From DATBGS01 sp036557885 (GTDB taxonomy: Bacteria > Chloroflexota > Ktedonobacteria > Ktedonobacterales > DATBGS01), in NCBI GenBank assembly GCA_036557885.1, contig DATBGS010000157.1, forward strand, positions 1 through 36,279: DNA of 36,279 bases, in the 5' to 3' direction. The notes under the pieces were generated by a model. It was not told the origin of the DNA. It was given only the letters and a program-made list of their open reading frames with translations, and searched no databases. Both the position numbers and the translations under genes were made by a program. This document shows, in pieces, positions 1-8,097 of this stretch (position 1 is the stretch's first letter; every line of letters starts with the position of its first letter).

Positions 1-292
1 CGGGCGCGCGCATCACTCGCCCGCCATAGACCTGCCCGATACACTGATGGCCCAGGCAAACCCCCAGGATGGGCGTCGTCTGCCCAAAGGCGCGGATCAC
101 CTCATTGCAGATGCCCGCCTCGTTGGGCGTGCAGGGGCCGGGCGAGACGACGATGCCCGCCGGAGCCAGCGCCGCGATTTCCTCCAGGGTGATTTGATCA
201 TTGCGGCGCACCAGCACCTCAGCACCCAGTTCAGCCAGATATTGATACAGGTTATAGGTGAAGCTGTCGTAGTTATCGAGCAACAGGAACAT
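1..292 (-). CDS. trpG: Anthranilate synthase glutaminase component (TrpG), 3' end cut by window edge
   Basis: This is the amidotransferase subunit of anthranilate synthase, which releases ammonia from glutamine for TrpE in the first committed step of tryptophan synthesis. About 97 codons are visible. The protein begins MFLLLDNYDSFTYNL, a classic TrpG/PabA start, and reaches the nucleophile elbow GVCLGHQ, where Cys is catalytic, shortly before the edge. The catalytic His-Glu pair would lie outside the window. The ATG at 292-290 overlaps the trpE stop codon by 20 bases, so translation is probably coupled to trpE. A PabA role shared with folate synthesis is possible for this family, but the trpE overlap favours TrpG. 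Confidence 0.93.
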   Translation of the reverse strand, partial: MFLLLDNYDSFTYNLYQYLAELGAEVLVRRNDQITLEEIAALAPAGIVVSPGPCTPNEAGICNEVIRAFGQTTPILGVCLGHQCIGQVYGGRVMRAP

Positions 293-1847
293 AGCTGGCC
301 CCTCCCTGCTCTAGTTTCTCGGCCTGCTCCAGCGCCCGCAGCGCGGCGTTGGCTTTGTGCATGGTTTCCTCGTATTCGGTTGCCGGAACTGAATCCGCCA
401 CGATACCCGCGCCCACCTGCCCATAGGCCACGCCATCCTTCAGCACCAGCGTGCGCAGCGTAATCGCCATATCCAGATTGCCGCTGTGACTGAAGTAGCC
501 CACCGCGCCACCGTAGAGGCCGCGCCGCTCGCCCTCCAGTTCAGCAATGATCTCCATCGCCCGCACCTTGGGGGCACCAGAGAGCGTGCCCGCCGGAAAC
601 GCCGAGCGCAGCGCGTCATAGGGCGTGAGACTCGCGCGCAGCCGCCCGGTGACATGCGAGACGAGGTGCATCACATGCGAATAGCGCTCCACCTCCAGAA
701 ACTCCGTCACGCGCACGCTGCCCGCCTCAGCCACGCGCCCCACGTCGTTGCGCGCCAGGTCCACCAGCATCAGATGCTCGGCGCGCTCCTTCTCGTCGGC
801 GCGTAACTCCTGCTCCAGCGCAAGATCAGCGGCGGCATCCTTGCCGCGCGGACGTGTGCCCGCCAGCGGGCGCACAATCACCTCGCCATCCTCCACACGC
901 ACCAGCAGTTCTGGCGATGCCCCCACCACCGCCAGTTCGCCCAGATCGAGATAATACAGGTAGGGCGAGGGATTGATCGAGCGCAAAGCGCGATAGACGG
1001 TGAACAGGTCGGCCTGCACCGGACGCTCGAAGCGCTGCGAGAGCACCACCTGAAAGATGTCGCCCGCCTGGATATACTCTTTGGCCCGCTCTACCATCGC
1101 CTCATAGCGGGCGCGGGGCGTGACAAAGGGGCTGGCGGTTGAAACGCCTGTAGCCCCGGCCACCGTGCCGGGTTGTGCCGCCGGGGTCGGCGGCGCTACA
1201 GGGGACGCGGCGCCCTGCAAACGACGGCGCAGGGCATTGATCGTCTCAACGGCGCGCTGATAATTGGCTTCAAGCTCATCATCCAGGCGCGCGTGCACCA
1301 CGATGCGCAGGGTGTGGCGCACATGGTCAAAGACCAGCATCGTCTCGGTAAAGCAAAAGATGGCCTCTGGCACATCCAGCGGGTCAGCCTGTGGCACCGG
1401 CAGCCGTTCAAAGCGCGCCACCGTCTCATAGCCCAGGTAGCCCACCGCACCGCCATGAAAGCGCGGCAGCCCCGGCAGCTTGACCAACTGCGAGCGCGCC
1501 AGTTCCGCTTCGATGAGACGCAGCGGGTCGTCGCAGGGCACCTCTTCGCAGGTGCCAGCTTTGGGGCCGCTGCGCCAGGTGAGCGTGGCCGAGCGGCCCC
1601 GCACGCAGAGCACCAGATACGGGTCTAGCCCGACAAAGGAGTAGCGCGCGATGCGCTCGCCGCCCTCCACGCTTTCCAGCAAAAAGGTATAGGGGTTGCC
1701 CTCTGCCACCTTGCGATAGACCGAAACCGGCGTCTCCAGATCGGCCAGCAACTCGCAGGAGATGGGCAGCAGATTGCCCGCGCCTGCTGTTCCCTTTAAG
1801 TTGGCGTCGCGCAAGTGGCGCGCCTCCTCCAATGTCGGCTCATACAT
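273..1847 (-). CDS. trpE: Anthranilate synthase component I (TrpE)
   Basis: TrpE converts chorismate and ammonia to anthranilate. The 524-residue protein has the usual two parts. The N-terminal domain carries the tryptophan-feedback motif LLES (about residues 56-59), and the C-terminal chorismate-binding domain contains RPLAGTRPRG, DEKERAEHLMLVDLARND, GTLSGAPKVRAM and GAGIVADSVPATEYEET. The start is supported by AAGGAG seven bases upstream. It lies 14 bases after the trpS stop, so trpS, trpE and trpG form one transcript under the T-box. The linker between the domains (about residues 214-236, rich in Pro, Ala and Gly) is encoded by a GC-rich palindromic repeat that recurs at 25167-25261. This looks like an in-frame insertion tolerated by the linker. 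Confidence 0.96.
   Translation of the reverse strand: MYEPTLEEARHLRDANLKGTAGAGNLLPISCELLADLETPVSVYRKVAEGNPYTFLLESVEGGERIARYSFVGLDPYLVLCVRGRSATLTWRSGPKAGTCEEVPCDDPLRLIEAELARSQLVKLPGLPRFHGGAVGYLGYETVARFERLPVPQADPLDVPEAIFCFTETMLVFDHVRHTLRIVVHARLDDELEANYQRAVETINALRRRLQGAASPVAPPTPAAQPGTVAGATGVSTASPFVTPRARYEAMVERAKEYIQAGDIFQVVLSQRFERPVQADLFTVYRALRSINPSPYLYYLDLGELAVVGASPELLVRVEDGEVIVRPLAGTRPRGKDAAADLALEQELRADEKERAEHLMLVDLARNDVGRVAEAGSVRVTEFLEVERYSHVMHLVSHVTGRLRASLTPYDALRSAFPAGTLSGAPKVRAMEIIAELEGERRGLYGGAVGYFSHSGNLDMAITLRTLVLKDGVAYGQVGAGIVADSVPATEYEETMHKANAALRALEQAEKLEQGGASYVPVAR
1147..1203. repeat. Dispersed GC-rich palindromic repeat inside trpE
   Basis: The segment starts CCTGTAGCCCCGGC and ends with a GCTACAGG-like inverted end, so its ends are complementary. 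The same 14-base start and a similar interior (CCGGG, then GGTCGGCGG, then TACA) occur at 25167-25225. Inside trpE it keeps the frame open and encodes an Ala/Pro/Gly-rich linker. Confidence 0.65.
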
Positions 1848-1861
1848 CGTCTCTCTCCTTG

Positions 1862-2854
1862 CTAGCGCAGGCCCATCTTGCTTTGGACATCGCGCAGCGT
1901 GGCCTGAGCAGTGGGCCGGATGCGCGCCGCGCCCTCGTCCAGAATGGCCCGTAGTTCGGTCTGATCGCCCATCAATGCGTGGTAGCGCCGCTGGATTGGC
2001 TCCAGTTCAGCAATCAAGACCTCGGCCACCTCGCCCTTGAGTTCCTTGTAGCCCTTGCCCTCGAAGTGCGCCTCAATTGCCGGGCGTGTCTGCCCGGTGA
2101 GCAGTTCGTAGATCGAAAGCAGGTTATTCACTCCTGGGCGCGTCGGGTCGAAGCGAATCGAGCGCTCGGAATCCGTCGTGGAGCGCCCCAGCTTCTTGCG
2201 AATCACGTCCGGCGGGTCAATCAGCGCGATATACGAATTTGGCTCGCTCTTGCTCATCTTTTTGGTCGGGTCATCCAGCGCCATGATGCGCGCGCCCACC
2301 TCGCGGATGAGCGGCGCGGGCACGCGGAAGACTGGCCCAAAGAGATAGTTAAAGCGCTCGGCAATATCGCGCGTCAGTTCCACATGCTGGCGCTGGTCGT
2401 CGCCCACCGGCACAAAATCCGTGTGATAGAGCAAAATGTCGGCAGCCATCAACACCGGATAGGTATACAGGCCGGTGCTGGCCTGCTCCTGCTGTTCGCC
2501 CGCCTTCGACTTAAACTGCGTCATGCGGTTCAGCCAACCCGTCGGCGTGACGCAGCCCAGCAGCCACGCCAGTTCCGAATGCTCCGGCAGGTGCGACTGC
2601 ACAAACAGCGTGCACTTCTTGGGGTCCAGCCCGCAGGCGATATACATTGCGGCCAGTTGCAGCGTGTTGCCAAACAACTCTTTGGCGCGGGCCTCTGGCT
2701 CAACGGTCAGCGCGTGCAGGTCTACGATGCAAAAGATGTTGTCGTACTCTTCCAGCGCGGCCACCCAGTTGCGAATCGCCCCCAGATAATTGCCAATGTG
2801 CAGATTGCCCGATGGTTGAATCCCCGAAAAAACTCGTTTTTTGCGTTCGGCCAT
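1862..2854 (-). CDS. trpS: Tryptophanyl-tRNA synthetase
   Basis: This class Ic synthetase charges tRNA-Trp in the cytoplasm. The 330-residue protein has the normal bacterial TrpRS length. The HIGH-type signature is in PSGNLHIGNYLGA (about residues 14-26), and the KMSKS loop appears as KKMSKSEPNS (about 198-207). The tryptophan-pocket region PVGDDQRQHVELTRDIAERF is typical. It is the first gene of the trpS-trpE-trpG operon, directly downstream of a T-box leader with a tryptophan specifier. Uncharged tRNA-Trp should therefore raise both charging capacity and tryptophan synthesis. Confidence 0.97.
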   Translation of the reverse strand: MAERKKRVFSGIQPSGNLHIGNYLGAIRNWVAALEEYDNIFCIVDLHALTVEPEARAKELFGNTLQLAAMYIACGLDPKKCTLFVQSHLPEHSELAWLLGCVTPTGWLNRMTQFKSKAGEQQEQASTGLYTYPVLMAADILLYHTDFVPVGDDQRQHVELTRDIAERFNYLFGPVFRVPAPLIREVGARIMALDDPTKKMSKSEPNSYIALIDPPDVIRKKLGRSTTDSERSIRFDPTRPGVNNLLSIYELLTGQTRPAIEAHFEGKGYKELKGEVAEVLIAELEPIQRRYHALMGDQTELRAILDEGAARIRPTAQATLRDVQSKMGLR

Positions 2855-2910
2855 ATGCCCAACTCCCTTTTCCTACGGCTGATCGTACTTGCACCAGCCC
2901 TGCGCAAGAC

Positions 2911-2946
2911 AATAAAAAAGCCTCTCATCCCAACGGGACGAGAGGC
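2911..2946 (-). terminator. T-box intrinsic terminator
   Basis: On the minus strand a 13-bp stem (AGCCTCTCGTCCC with GGGATGAGAGGCT, one G-U pair) has the loop GTT and is followed at once by TTTTTTATT. It sits about 57 bases upstream of the trpS start and competes with the antiterminator. Confidence 0.92.
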
Positions 2947-3281
2947 TGAACAAGCGTTCGCCTTCGTGGTGCCACCCCACTTCGAGCCAGGTTCCGGTCA
3001 ATGGCAAAGCCATTTTGTGGGAACAAAGCTCCTCATTTAGGCACGGACCAGCAGCAAAGAGCGGCTGACGATGCCCTGTCCTGCTAACGGAGGACTTCCG
3101 ACGAGTTCCTACTGGCCGATGAGCGGCACAGATTGTGCATCTCAGCAGTGTTTGGCTCGTGGCTCACAGGTCCATTCGGCAACTGCGCCCGTATCGGCTC
3201 TCACCCGGCCCGACTCTCTGTACCTGCGCGTGGTTGCGTACTTATCCTGATCTGTGCCATACAAAGCTATGTATCAGGTAT
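2911..3281 (-). promoter_or_regulatory. T-box riboswitch (tRNA-Trp) upstream of trpS
   Basis: Read on the minus strand, the leader has Stem I elements AGAGAG and GGGTGAGAGCC, then GAATGGACC with a UGG specifier codon at 3174-3172. The conserved T-box sequence GGGGTGGCACCACG lies at about 2979-2966, and an intrinsic terminator follows. The antiterminator bulge reads UGGC, which would pair with an acceptor end whose discriminator base is G, as in bacterial tRNA-Trp. The predicted outcome is read-through into trpS-trpE-trpG when uncharged tRNA-Trp binds. Confidence 0.92.
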
Positions 3282-3287
3282 GGAAAT

Positions 3288-3316
3288 AGTATAACGTCAC
3301 TTTGGCGAGAAATCAA
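3288..3316 (-). promoter_or_regulatory. Promoter of the trpS-trpE-trpG operon
   Basis: A -35 box TTGATT (3316-3311), a 17-base spacer and a -10 box TATACT (3293-3288) precede the T-box Stem I. Predicted transcription start is near 3281, giving a leader of about 430 bases before trpS. Confidence 0.8.
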
Positions 3317-3422
3317 GTCTTTAACGCGGGCAGAGAGTGAAATAGCTCACTTTACTCGCCAGGAAGTGAGAAACTTGCCAGAGCCAGTTGAAGGCATGTG
3401 ATAGGATGAGTTTGGGGATTTG

Positions 3423-3445
3423 TGAGCCAGCACCTTTCTGGCTCA
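3423..3445. other. Perfect 8-bp hairpin upstream of the LCP gene
   Basis: TGAGCCAG and CTGGCTCA flank a seven-base loop. There is no T-run on either strand, so this is not an obvious terminator. It lies between the divergent trpS promoter and the LCP gene and could be an operator or leader hairpin. The rest of the 2855-3529 gap is the T-box leader and its promoter; no further gene is seen. Confidence 0.4.
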
Positions 3446-3529
3446 TCTAAAATGGGGTATGCTTGGAAAGAAAATGTATGTTTGTTTTGCCTCGATAAAG
3501 CAGATGAAATAAAGTAAGGAATGATTACT

Positions 3530-4753
3530 ATGAAGCGCGGCGGTTACAGCTTCGATCAGGGCAACGAGCCAACCCTTCCAGATAACCCTCCTTATGGAAA
3601 CTACAACCCAACAAGGGACATCCCTCCACCAGGGGGCTATTACCAGAACGACTATGCTCAAGCGCTGCGGGGCACCGACCCCATGCAGCCGATCAGTCCT
3701 GTAGACTGGAACCAGCGCTTCGGGCCGCCCGCGCCCCCGCCAAAGATCAAAAGGCGCAAGCGGCGGCGCCTGGGGCGCTGGATTGCGGGATTTTTTGTGC
3801 TGCTGCTGTTGTTGGTGCTGGTCCTGGGAGGCATTGTCGCGCAGCGCGTCTATGCTTTTGGCGCGGCCATCTCAACGCAATCGCCGCTAAGCAGCCAGCT
3901 TAATTTTTCTGGGACAGATCGCATCAACGTGCTGGTGATGGGCTTTGGCGGAGGCAATCACCCCGGCGCCTATTTAACCGATTCCATGCTGCTCATCAGC
4001 ATCCAACCCCAGTCTGGAAAGACGGCGCTGATCTCGGTACCCCGCGACCTCTGGGTGCAGATTCCGCCCGATTCAGGCAACTACAACAAGATCAACGCGG
4101 CCTTTGAGTATGGGCTGGACAATGGCTATGGGACCGAGGGCGCGGGGAAAGTGGCGGCGGGTGATCTGGCGGCGCGCAAGATCGCTGATGTCACCGGCTT
4201 GAAGGTGAACTACTGGCTGACGCTGGATTTCCAGGGCTTTAAGCAGTTGGTGGACGCGCTGGGCGGCGTAGACATCAATGTGCAAAACCCCTTTACCGCC
4301 CTGTACCCGAAAAACGATGACCCCAGCGTTGACGCCTCCTATATCAAAGTGCATTTTGACGATGGGCTGCAACACATGGACGGCACGCGCGCCATTGAAT
4401 ACGCGCGCGCCCGCGAGGTGCTGGATAACCCCATCGAGGGCACCGACTTTGCTCGCTCAGCGCGTCAGCAGCTTTTGATCAAAGCCATCGTTGCCAAAAT
4501 GACTCAGGTGTCTAGCTGGCCCAAACTCTTTAACGTGCTGGACGCGCTCAAAAGCAGCTTCTACACAAATCTCTCGGCGCGCGATCTGTTTGCGTTTGTG
4601 CGCAAAATAGACTTTAACAATCCGAAGCGCATTGGCCTGACCAATGGAAACGTCCTGCAAGATTCCTCTTCGGATGATGGGCAATATATCCTGGTGCCCA
4701 GAGGGAGCTTTGAGGATGTCCAACAATACATCCAGCAGCAACTGAACAACTAG
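3530..4753 (+). CDS. LytR-CpsA-Psr (LCP) family cell-wall glycopolymer transferase
   Basis: LCP enzymes transfer undecaprenyl-pyrophosphate-linked polymers to peptidoglycan on the outside of the membrane. The protein has a Pro/Tyr/Asn-rich cytoplasmic tail (residues 1-70), a basic patch KIKRRKRRRLGRW, and one transmembrane helix (about 85-104). The extracellular LCP domain shows RINVLVMGFGG, the Asp of LTDSML, the Arg of SVPRDLW, VDALGGVDINV, and the Arg-rich YARAREV...DFARSARQQ. The start is set at 3530 rather than the in-frame ATG at 3521. TAAGGA abuts 3521 but lies at a workable distance from 3530. The complex I-like large subunit gene follows 15 bases later, so the two may be co-transcribed. 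Confidence 0.9.
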   Translation: MKRGGYSFDQGNEPTLPDNPPYGNYNPTRDIPPPGGYYQNDYAQALRGTDPMQPISPVDWNQRFGPPAPPPKIKRRKRRRLGRWIAGFFVLLLLLVLVLGGIVAQRVYAFGAAISTQSPLSSQLNFSGTDRINVLVMGFGGGNHPGAYLTDSMLLISIQPQSGKTALISVPRDLWVQIPPDSGNYNKINAAFEYGLDNGYGTEGAGKVAAGDLAARKIADVTGLKVNYWLTLDFQGFKQLVDALGGVDINVQNPFTALYPKNDDPSVDASYIKVHFDDGLQHMDGTRAIEYARAREVLDNPIEGTDFARSARQQLLIKAIVAKMTQVSSWPKLFNVLDALKSSFYTNLSARDLFAFVRKIDFNNPKRIGLTNGNVLQDSSSDDGQYILVPRGSFEDVQQYIQQQLNN

Positions 4754-4768
4754 GCGAGGGATGGAAGC

Positions 4769-5758
4769 GTGACGACAGCGTTTACCCTGGGGCCATACCA
4801 TCCCGCGCTGCCCGAACCCATCTGGTATCAGTTGCAGCTTGATGGCGAAACCATCCGCAGCGTGCAGATCACCACCGGCTACTGCGCGCGCGGCGTGGAA
4901 ACGCTGCTCACACAGCAGCCCTATCAAGACGGGTTGAAGCTGGCCGAGCGGCTTTGCGGCAGCGCTGCGCACCATCATCGGCTGGCTTTTTGCCTGGCGC
5001 TGGAGCAGCTTGCGGGCGTGCAGGCGCCGCCGCGCGCCGCCGCCTTGCGCGACCTCTTTTGCGAGATTGAGGTAATACTCTCGCACCTGGCCTGGACTGC
5101 GCACCTGGCATATATAGCCGATCTGCCGCGCGCTCACTATCTCAGCATTGAACTACGCGAACGCCTGCTGGAAGCGCTGGAGCGCTCCACCGGGCAGCGG
5201 CTGCTCTGGGGCCTGCCCATTCCAGGCGGGGTCGCCTCCGCGCCAGAGCTTCAACCGCTCGTTGAGGCGCTTGAACGCCTCAAGCCTGACCTGGATCGTC
5301 TGAAGCAGCAGCTTATTGGAGATCGGCATCTTCAGCGTCGCACGCGCGGACTGGCTCCCCTCACCAGTGAACAGGCGAGCGAATCTGGGCTGACCGGGCC
5401 AGTGGCGCAGGCGCCAAACGATACGTACCAACGCATTGTCAGGCGCCTGGATGAGATGCAGGATAGGGTTGATACAATTGAGCACCTTCTTGCAAGCATT
5501 CCAGAGGGGCCGCTGGCTGAACCGTTCCCTGAGACGCTTCCAGCAGGCGAAGCCGAGGCCAGCGTCGAAGGGCCGCAGGGCCGCGAAACCTGGCAGGTAC
5601 GCTGCGATGGCTCAGAACGTCCCGCAGCAGTGAAGATCACCACCGCCAGCCAGCGCAATCTGGCAGCGGTGCCGCTGACGCTCAAGGGGCAGCAATTGCG
5701 CGACGCGCTGCTGATTCTCACCAGTCTGGACATCTGCGTGGCCTGCGTTGATAAATGA
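4769..5758 (+). CDS. Group 4 hydrogenase / NuoD-like large subunit with incomplete Ni-Fe ligand set
   Basis: The whole 329-residue protein follows the group 4 [NiFe] hydrogenase/NuoD large-subunit plan. It opens with GPYHPALPEPI and LDGETIRSVQITTGYCARGVE, ends with a VKITTASQRNLAAVP...LKGQQL block, and terminates SLDICVACVDK. True hydrogenases have RxCGxC near the N-terminus and DPCxxC at the C-terminus. Here the first motif reads RLCGSA (Cys63 kept, Ala66 where the second Cys should be), while Cys323 and Cys326 remain. A loop that normally holds an R-D-x-P-Y motif is also missing, being shortened to GPVAQAPNDTY. The start is GTG with GAGGG upstream. It is the first of four clustered complex I-like genes. 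Catalysis of hydrogen turnover is doubtful. Confidence 0.82.
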   Translation: MTTAFTLGPYHPALPEPIWYQLQLDGETIRSVQITTGYCARGVETLLTQQPYQDGLKLAERLCGSAAHHHRLAFCLALEQLAGVQAPPRAAALRDLFCEIEVILSHLAWTAHLAYIADLPRAHYLSIELRERLLEALERSTGQRLLWGLPIPGGVASAPELQPLVEALERLKPDLDRLKQQLIGDRHLQRRTRGLAPLTSEQASESGLTGPVAQAPNDTYQRIVRRLDEMQDRVDTIEHLLASIPEGPLAEPFPETLPAGEAEASVEGPQGRETWQVRCDGSERPAAVKITTASQRNLAAVPLTLKGQQLRDALLILTSLDICVACVDK

Positions 5759-5803
5759 TGCGCAGAGGCAGCGGGGCCAGGCTTGTGCTATAGTACCAGC
5801 GCC

Positions 5804-7558
5804 ATGATCTCACTTGCGTTTTTCCTTGGACTCCTTGGCCTGATTCCGGCCCTCTCCGGCGCGCTGTTCCTGCTGTGCCAGAAGGTGCTGCCGCGCGCTG
5901 TGGTGCTCGTCTGGGGCGCGATTGTCTGGCTCATTTGCCTGGCAATCGTCGTGCTGCTGATACGGCTGCTCTCCTTTGGCGATACCATTCCCGTTACGGC
6001 GTTTGCGCCGCAGGGCTGGGCGCGCTGGCTCCAGTTAAGCTATCAGGTGGATGCCTTCAATGTCTTCAGCGCCCTGGTGATTGGCGTGCTGGCAAGCGCG
6101 CTGGTGGCGCTGCTTCTCTGGATTGAGCCAGCGCGAGACGGCCTGGAACAGCACACAGCGCAGCCAGGGACGCTGCCGCGACATAGACGCATCTGGCAAG
6201 GTGGCGTACTGCTCATTGGCCTGGGGGCCATCTTCACCTTGATCTTTGCCAACAGCGCCTTCTGGCTGGCCCTTGGCTGGGGCGTGCTGGGGCTGTGCGC
6301 CTTTGCGCTCTACACCCAGGGACAAGCCCGCAGGCAGGCACTTGCGCTGCTCGCAACGCCCTGCCTCTCGGCGCTTGTGTTGTATATGGCGCTGCTGCCC
6401 GTCATTTCGGCGTCGCCAGATCAACGGCTGGACCTGCTCAGTGGCTTGGAGCGCGAACCGTTGTGGGCAGCTATTTTGATGCTGATCGCGCTGCTCGCGC
6501 CTGGGGTCGTGTTGCTGGTTCAGCAGGCAACACAGGGAGAAGCGAGCGCGCCACCAGCAAGCATGAGCCAGAGCGCCGCTTTAGTGCTGATGGCGGCGCC
6601 AGCGACCTTCACGGCTTTTGCGCGCCTGGCCTTGTTGGTAGCCGGGCCAGGCGCAGTGCTGCCAGGCACCGGCTCAACTGGCTGGCTGGCCTTCAGCCTG
6701 GTAACGGTGTGGGGCTGCGCCTTGCTCGCGCTCTGGGCAGCGTTTCTGGCGTTTCGCCTGGCGCAGCGCGCCTCGCTTCCGCTCTTTTTGAGCGTCCAGC
6801 TTGTGAGTTGGATGCTTGCTGGGGTAGTCATTACCGGCGCAGCCGCAATCAATGGCGCACTGCTGCTGAAGCTGCTGCGCCTGCTCGCATTGGGGGCGCT
6901 GCTGCTGGCTGGCAGGAGAAAACCGGCTCAGCCAGTGTTGGGTATCTGTTGGTGGCTGGCAGCGCTGGCGCTCGGCGCGTTGCCCTTCTTCCCAACCTTC
7001 AGCGCTACCTGGCTGATTACCGGCGGCGCCATTGCAGCGGGGCCAGCCTGGGTCGCCGGAGCGGGTGTGGGCTGGTTAGCCCTCTTGCTGGCAACGCTGG
7101 CTATTTTCCGCGTAGGCGGCGCAGAACCAGCGGAAGGGGCAGTTGAGTCAGCATCGGGCGCCACCAGCCCGGCTGAGCCTGGCCCCAGCTTTCTGCTTTT
7201 TGTGCTGGCTTTGCTCACGGTGGTGCTTGGGATTGCGCCAGAAATAGCGGTCAGCCTCTTTACCAATGCAGCCGCCGCTGCTTTGCCGGTGATCTCCAGC
7301 CCGCTTGCCGGAGTCCAGGCCACGCCGGTTGGATTGCTCACGCCTTTTGGCTCCTGGCTGCCGGGCATCTTCTGGATTCTGCTCGTCGCGCTCGCGCTGG
7401 TGGGGCTGCTGGCGACACGCCGAGCGCGCCAGGCAGCCGCGCCACCGCCACTATTTCTGGGTGGAGAGGCCGAGCCAGGAGCAGATGACGCGGAAACCGG
7501 GACTGATCTGACATCTACAAGCGAGCAGGAGCGCGAAACGTTCTCTGCTCATCCATGA
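5804..7558 (+). CDS. Complex I antiporter-like (NuoL/M/N-related) membrane subunit, divergent
   Basis: This 584-residue, very hydrophobic protein has roughly 14 or more predicted membrane helices and a polar C-terminal tail. It fits the proton-translocating antiporter family found in complex I, Mrp and group 4 hydrogenases: YQVDAFNVFSALVIGVLAS matches the family's LDPLSAFF-type segment, and ALGWGVLGLCAFAL matches the WE-x-x-GLCS helix. However, the conserved Glu after Trp is Gly160. The usual K-S-A-Q-x-P-x-H-x-W-L-P-D-A segment before the Lys helix is not recognisable either, being replaced by an Ala/Ser-rich stretch near residues 243-256. The ATG at 5804 is chosen over a weak upstream TTG. 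An extended -10 (TGCTATAGT, 5785-5793) sits just before the ATG, so a near-leaderless message is possible. The stop overlaps the next start as ATGA. Confidence 0.75.
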   Translation: MISLAFFLGLLGLIPALSGALFLLCQKVLPRAVVLVWGAIVWLICLAIVVLLIRLLSFGDTIPVTAFAPQGWARWLQLSYQVDAFNVFSALVIGVLASALVALLLWIEPARDGLEQHTAQPGTLPRHRRIWQGGVLLIGLGAIFTLIFANSAFWLALGWGVLGLCAFALYTQGQARRQALALLATPCLSALVLYMALLPVISASPDQRLDLLSGLEREPLWAAILMLIALLAPGVVLLVQQATQGEASAPPASMSQSAALVLMAAPATFTAFARLALLVAGPGAVLPGTGSTGWLAFSLVTVWGCALLALWAAFLAFRLAQRASLPLFLSVQLVSWMLAGVVITGAAAINGALLLKLLRLLALGALLLAGRRKPAQPVLGICWWLAALALGALPFFPTFSATWLITGGAIAAGPAWVAGAGVGWLALLLATLAIFRVGGAEPAEGAVESASGATSPAEPGPSFLLFVLALLTVVLGIAPEIAVSLFTNAAAAALPVISSPLAGVQATPVGLLTPFGSWLPGIFWILLVALALVGLLATRRARQAAAPPPLFLGGEAEPGADDAETGTDLTSTSEQERETFSAHP

Positions 7559-8097
7559 TCTGGAGTGCTCTCGTGTTTGGACGCGCCCGCCAGCATTCGG
7601 TCTGGCTTTTCCCGATAAATACCGGCTCATGTAACGCCTGCGATCAAGAAATAGCGGCGCTGCACGCCGCGCGCTACGGTCTGGCCCAGCGCGGCATCGC
7701 TTTTGCCATCAGCCCGCGCCACGCCGATATTTTGCTGGTAACGGGCATCCTGACGCCGCGCAGTCGAAAGGCTGCCAGGGCCGTCTGGGAGCAGCTTGCG
7801 GAGCCACGCGCTATCGTGGCGATTGGCGATTGCCCCATCACCGGCAGCGTGTTTCGTGGCGCAGCGCCAACAATGGGCGCGGGCGACGTGCTGCCCATTG
7901 ATGTCGAGGTGCCGGGCTGCCCACCCACGCCCGCGCTGATTCTTCAGGGCATCGAGGAGGCGATAAAATTGCTTGATGGGGAAACTGAAGCGGGGGATGA
8001 GGCTGAAAGCGAGGCATCTGAAGAACAGGATAGCGCCTCAGATGCGGATGAGGACGGACCGGGCGAGGCACAAAGCCAGGAGGACGAGCAGGCATGA
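7555..8097 (+). CDS. NuoB / hydrogenase small subunit-like Fe-S protein with acidic tail
   Basis: The 180-residue protein matches the small electron-transfer subunit of group 4 hydrogenases and complex I. It has GSCNACDQEIAAL, then SPRHADILLVTGILTPRS, GDCPITGSVF and VPGCPPTPALILQG. The four Cys (26, 29, 93, 122) are all present and spaced to bind one [4Fe-4S] cluster, so electron transfer appears preserved even though the partner large subunit has lost a Ni ligand. Residues 144-180 form an unusual Glu/Asp/Ser-rich tail. The gene overlaps its upstream and downstream neighbours by four bases each (ATGA), indicating tight translational coupling. Confidence 0.85.
   Translation: MIWSALVFGRARQHSVWLFPINTGSCNACDQEIAALHAARYGLAQRGIAFAISPRHADILLVTGILTPRSRKAARAVWEQLAEPRAIVAIGDCPITGSVFRGAAPTMGAGDVLPIDVEVPGCPPTPALILQGIEEAIKLLDGETEAGDEAESEASEEQDSASDADEDGPGEAQSQEDEQA

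Noticed and set aside
1979..3040. A 353-codon plus-strand frame over trpS and the T-box
   Set aside because: It is antisense to trpS and runs into the structured leader; no family match.
2911..3320. Classical trp leader peptide attenuator
   Set aside because: The leader has T-box hallmarks (specifier loop and the T-box sequence) and no short peptide with tandem Trp codons was found.
4073..5137. Minus-strand frames opposite the LCP and large-subunit genes
   Set aside because: Both plus-strand genes have clear family motifs and good starts; the antisense frames have neither.
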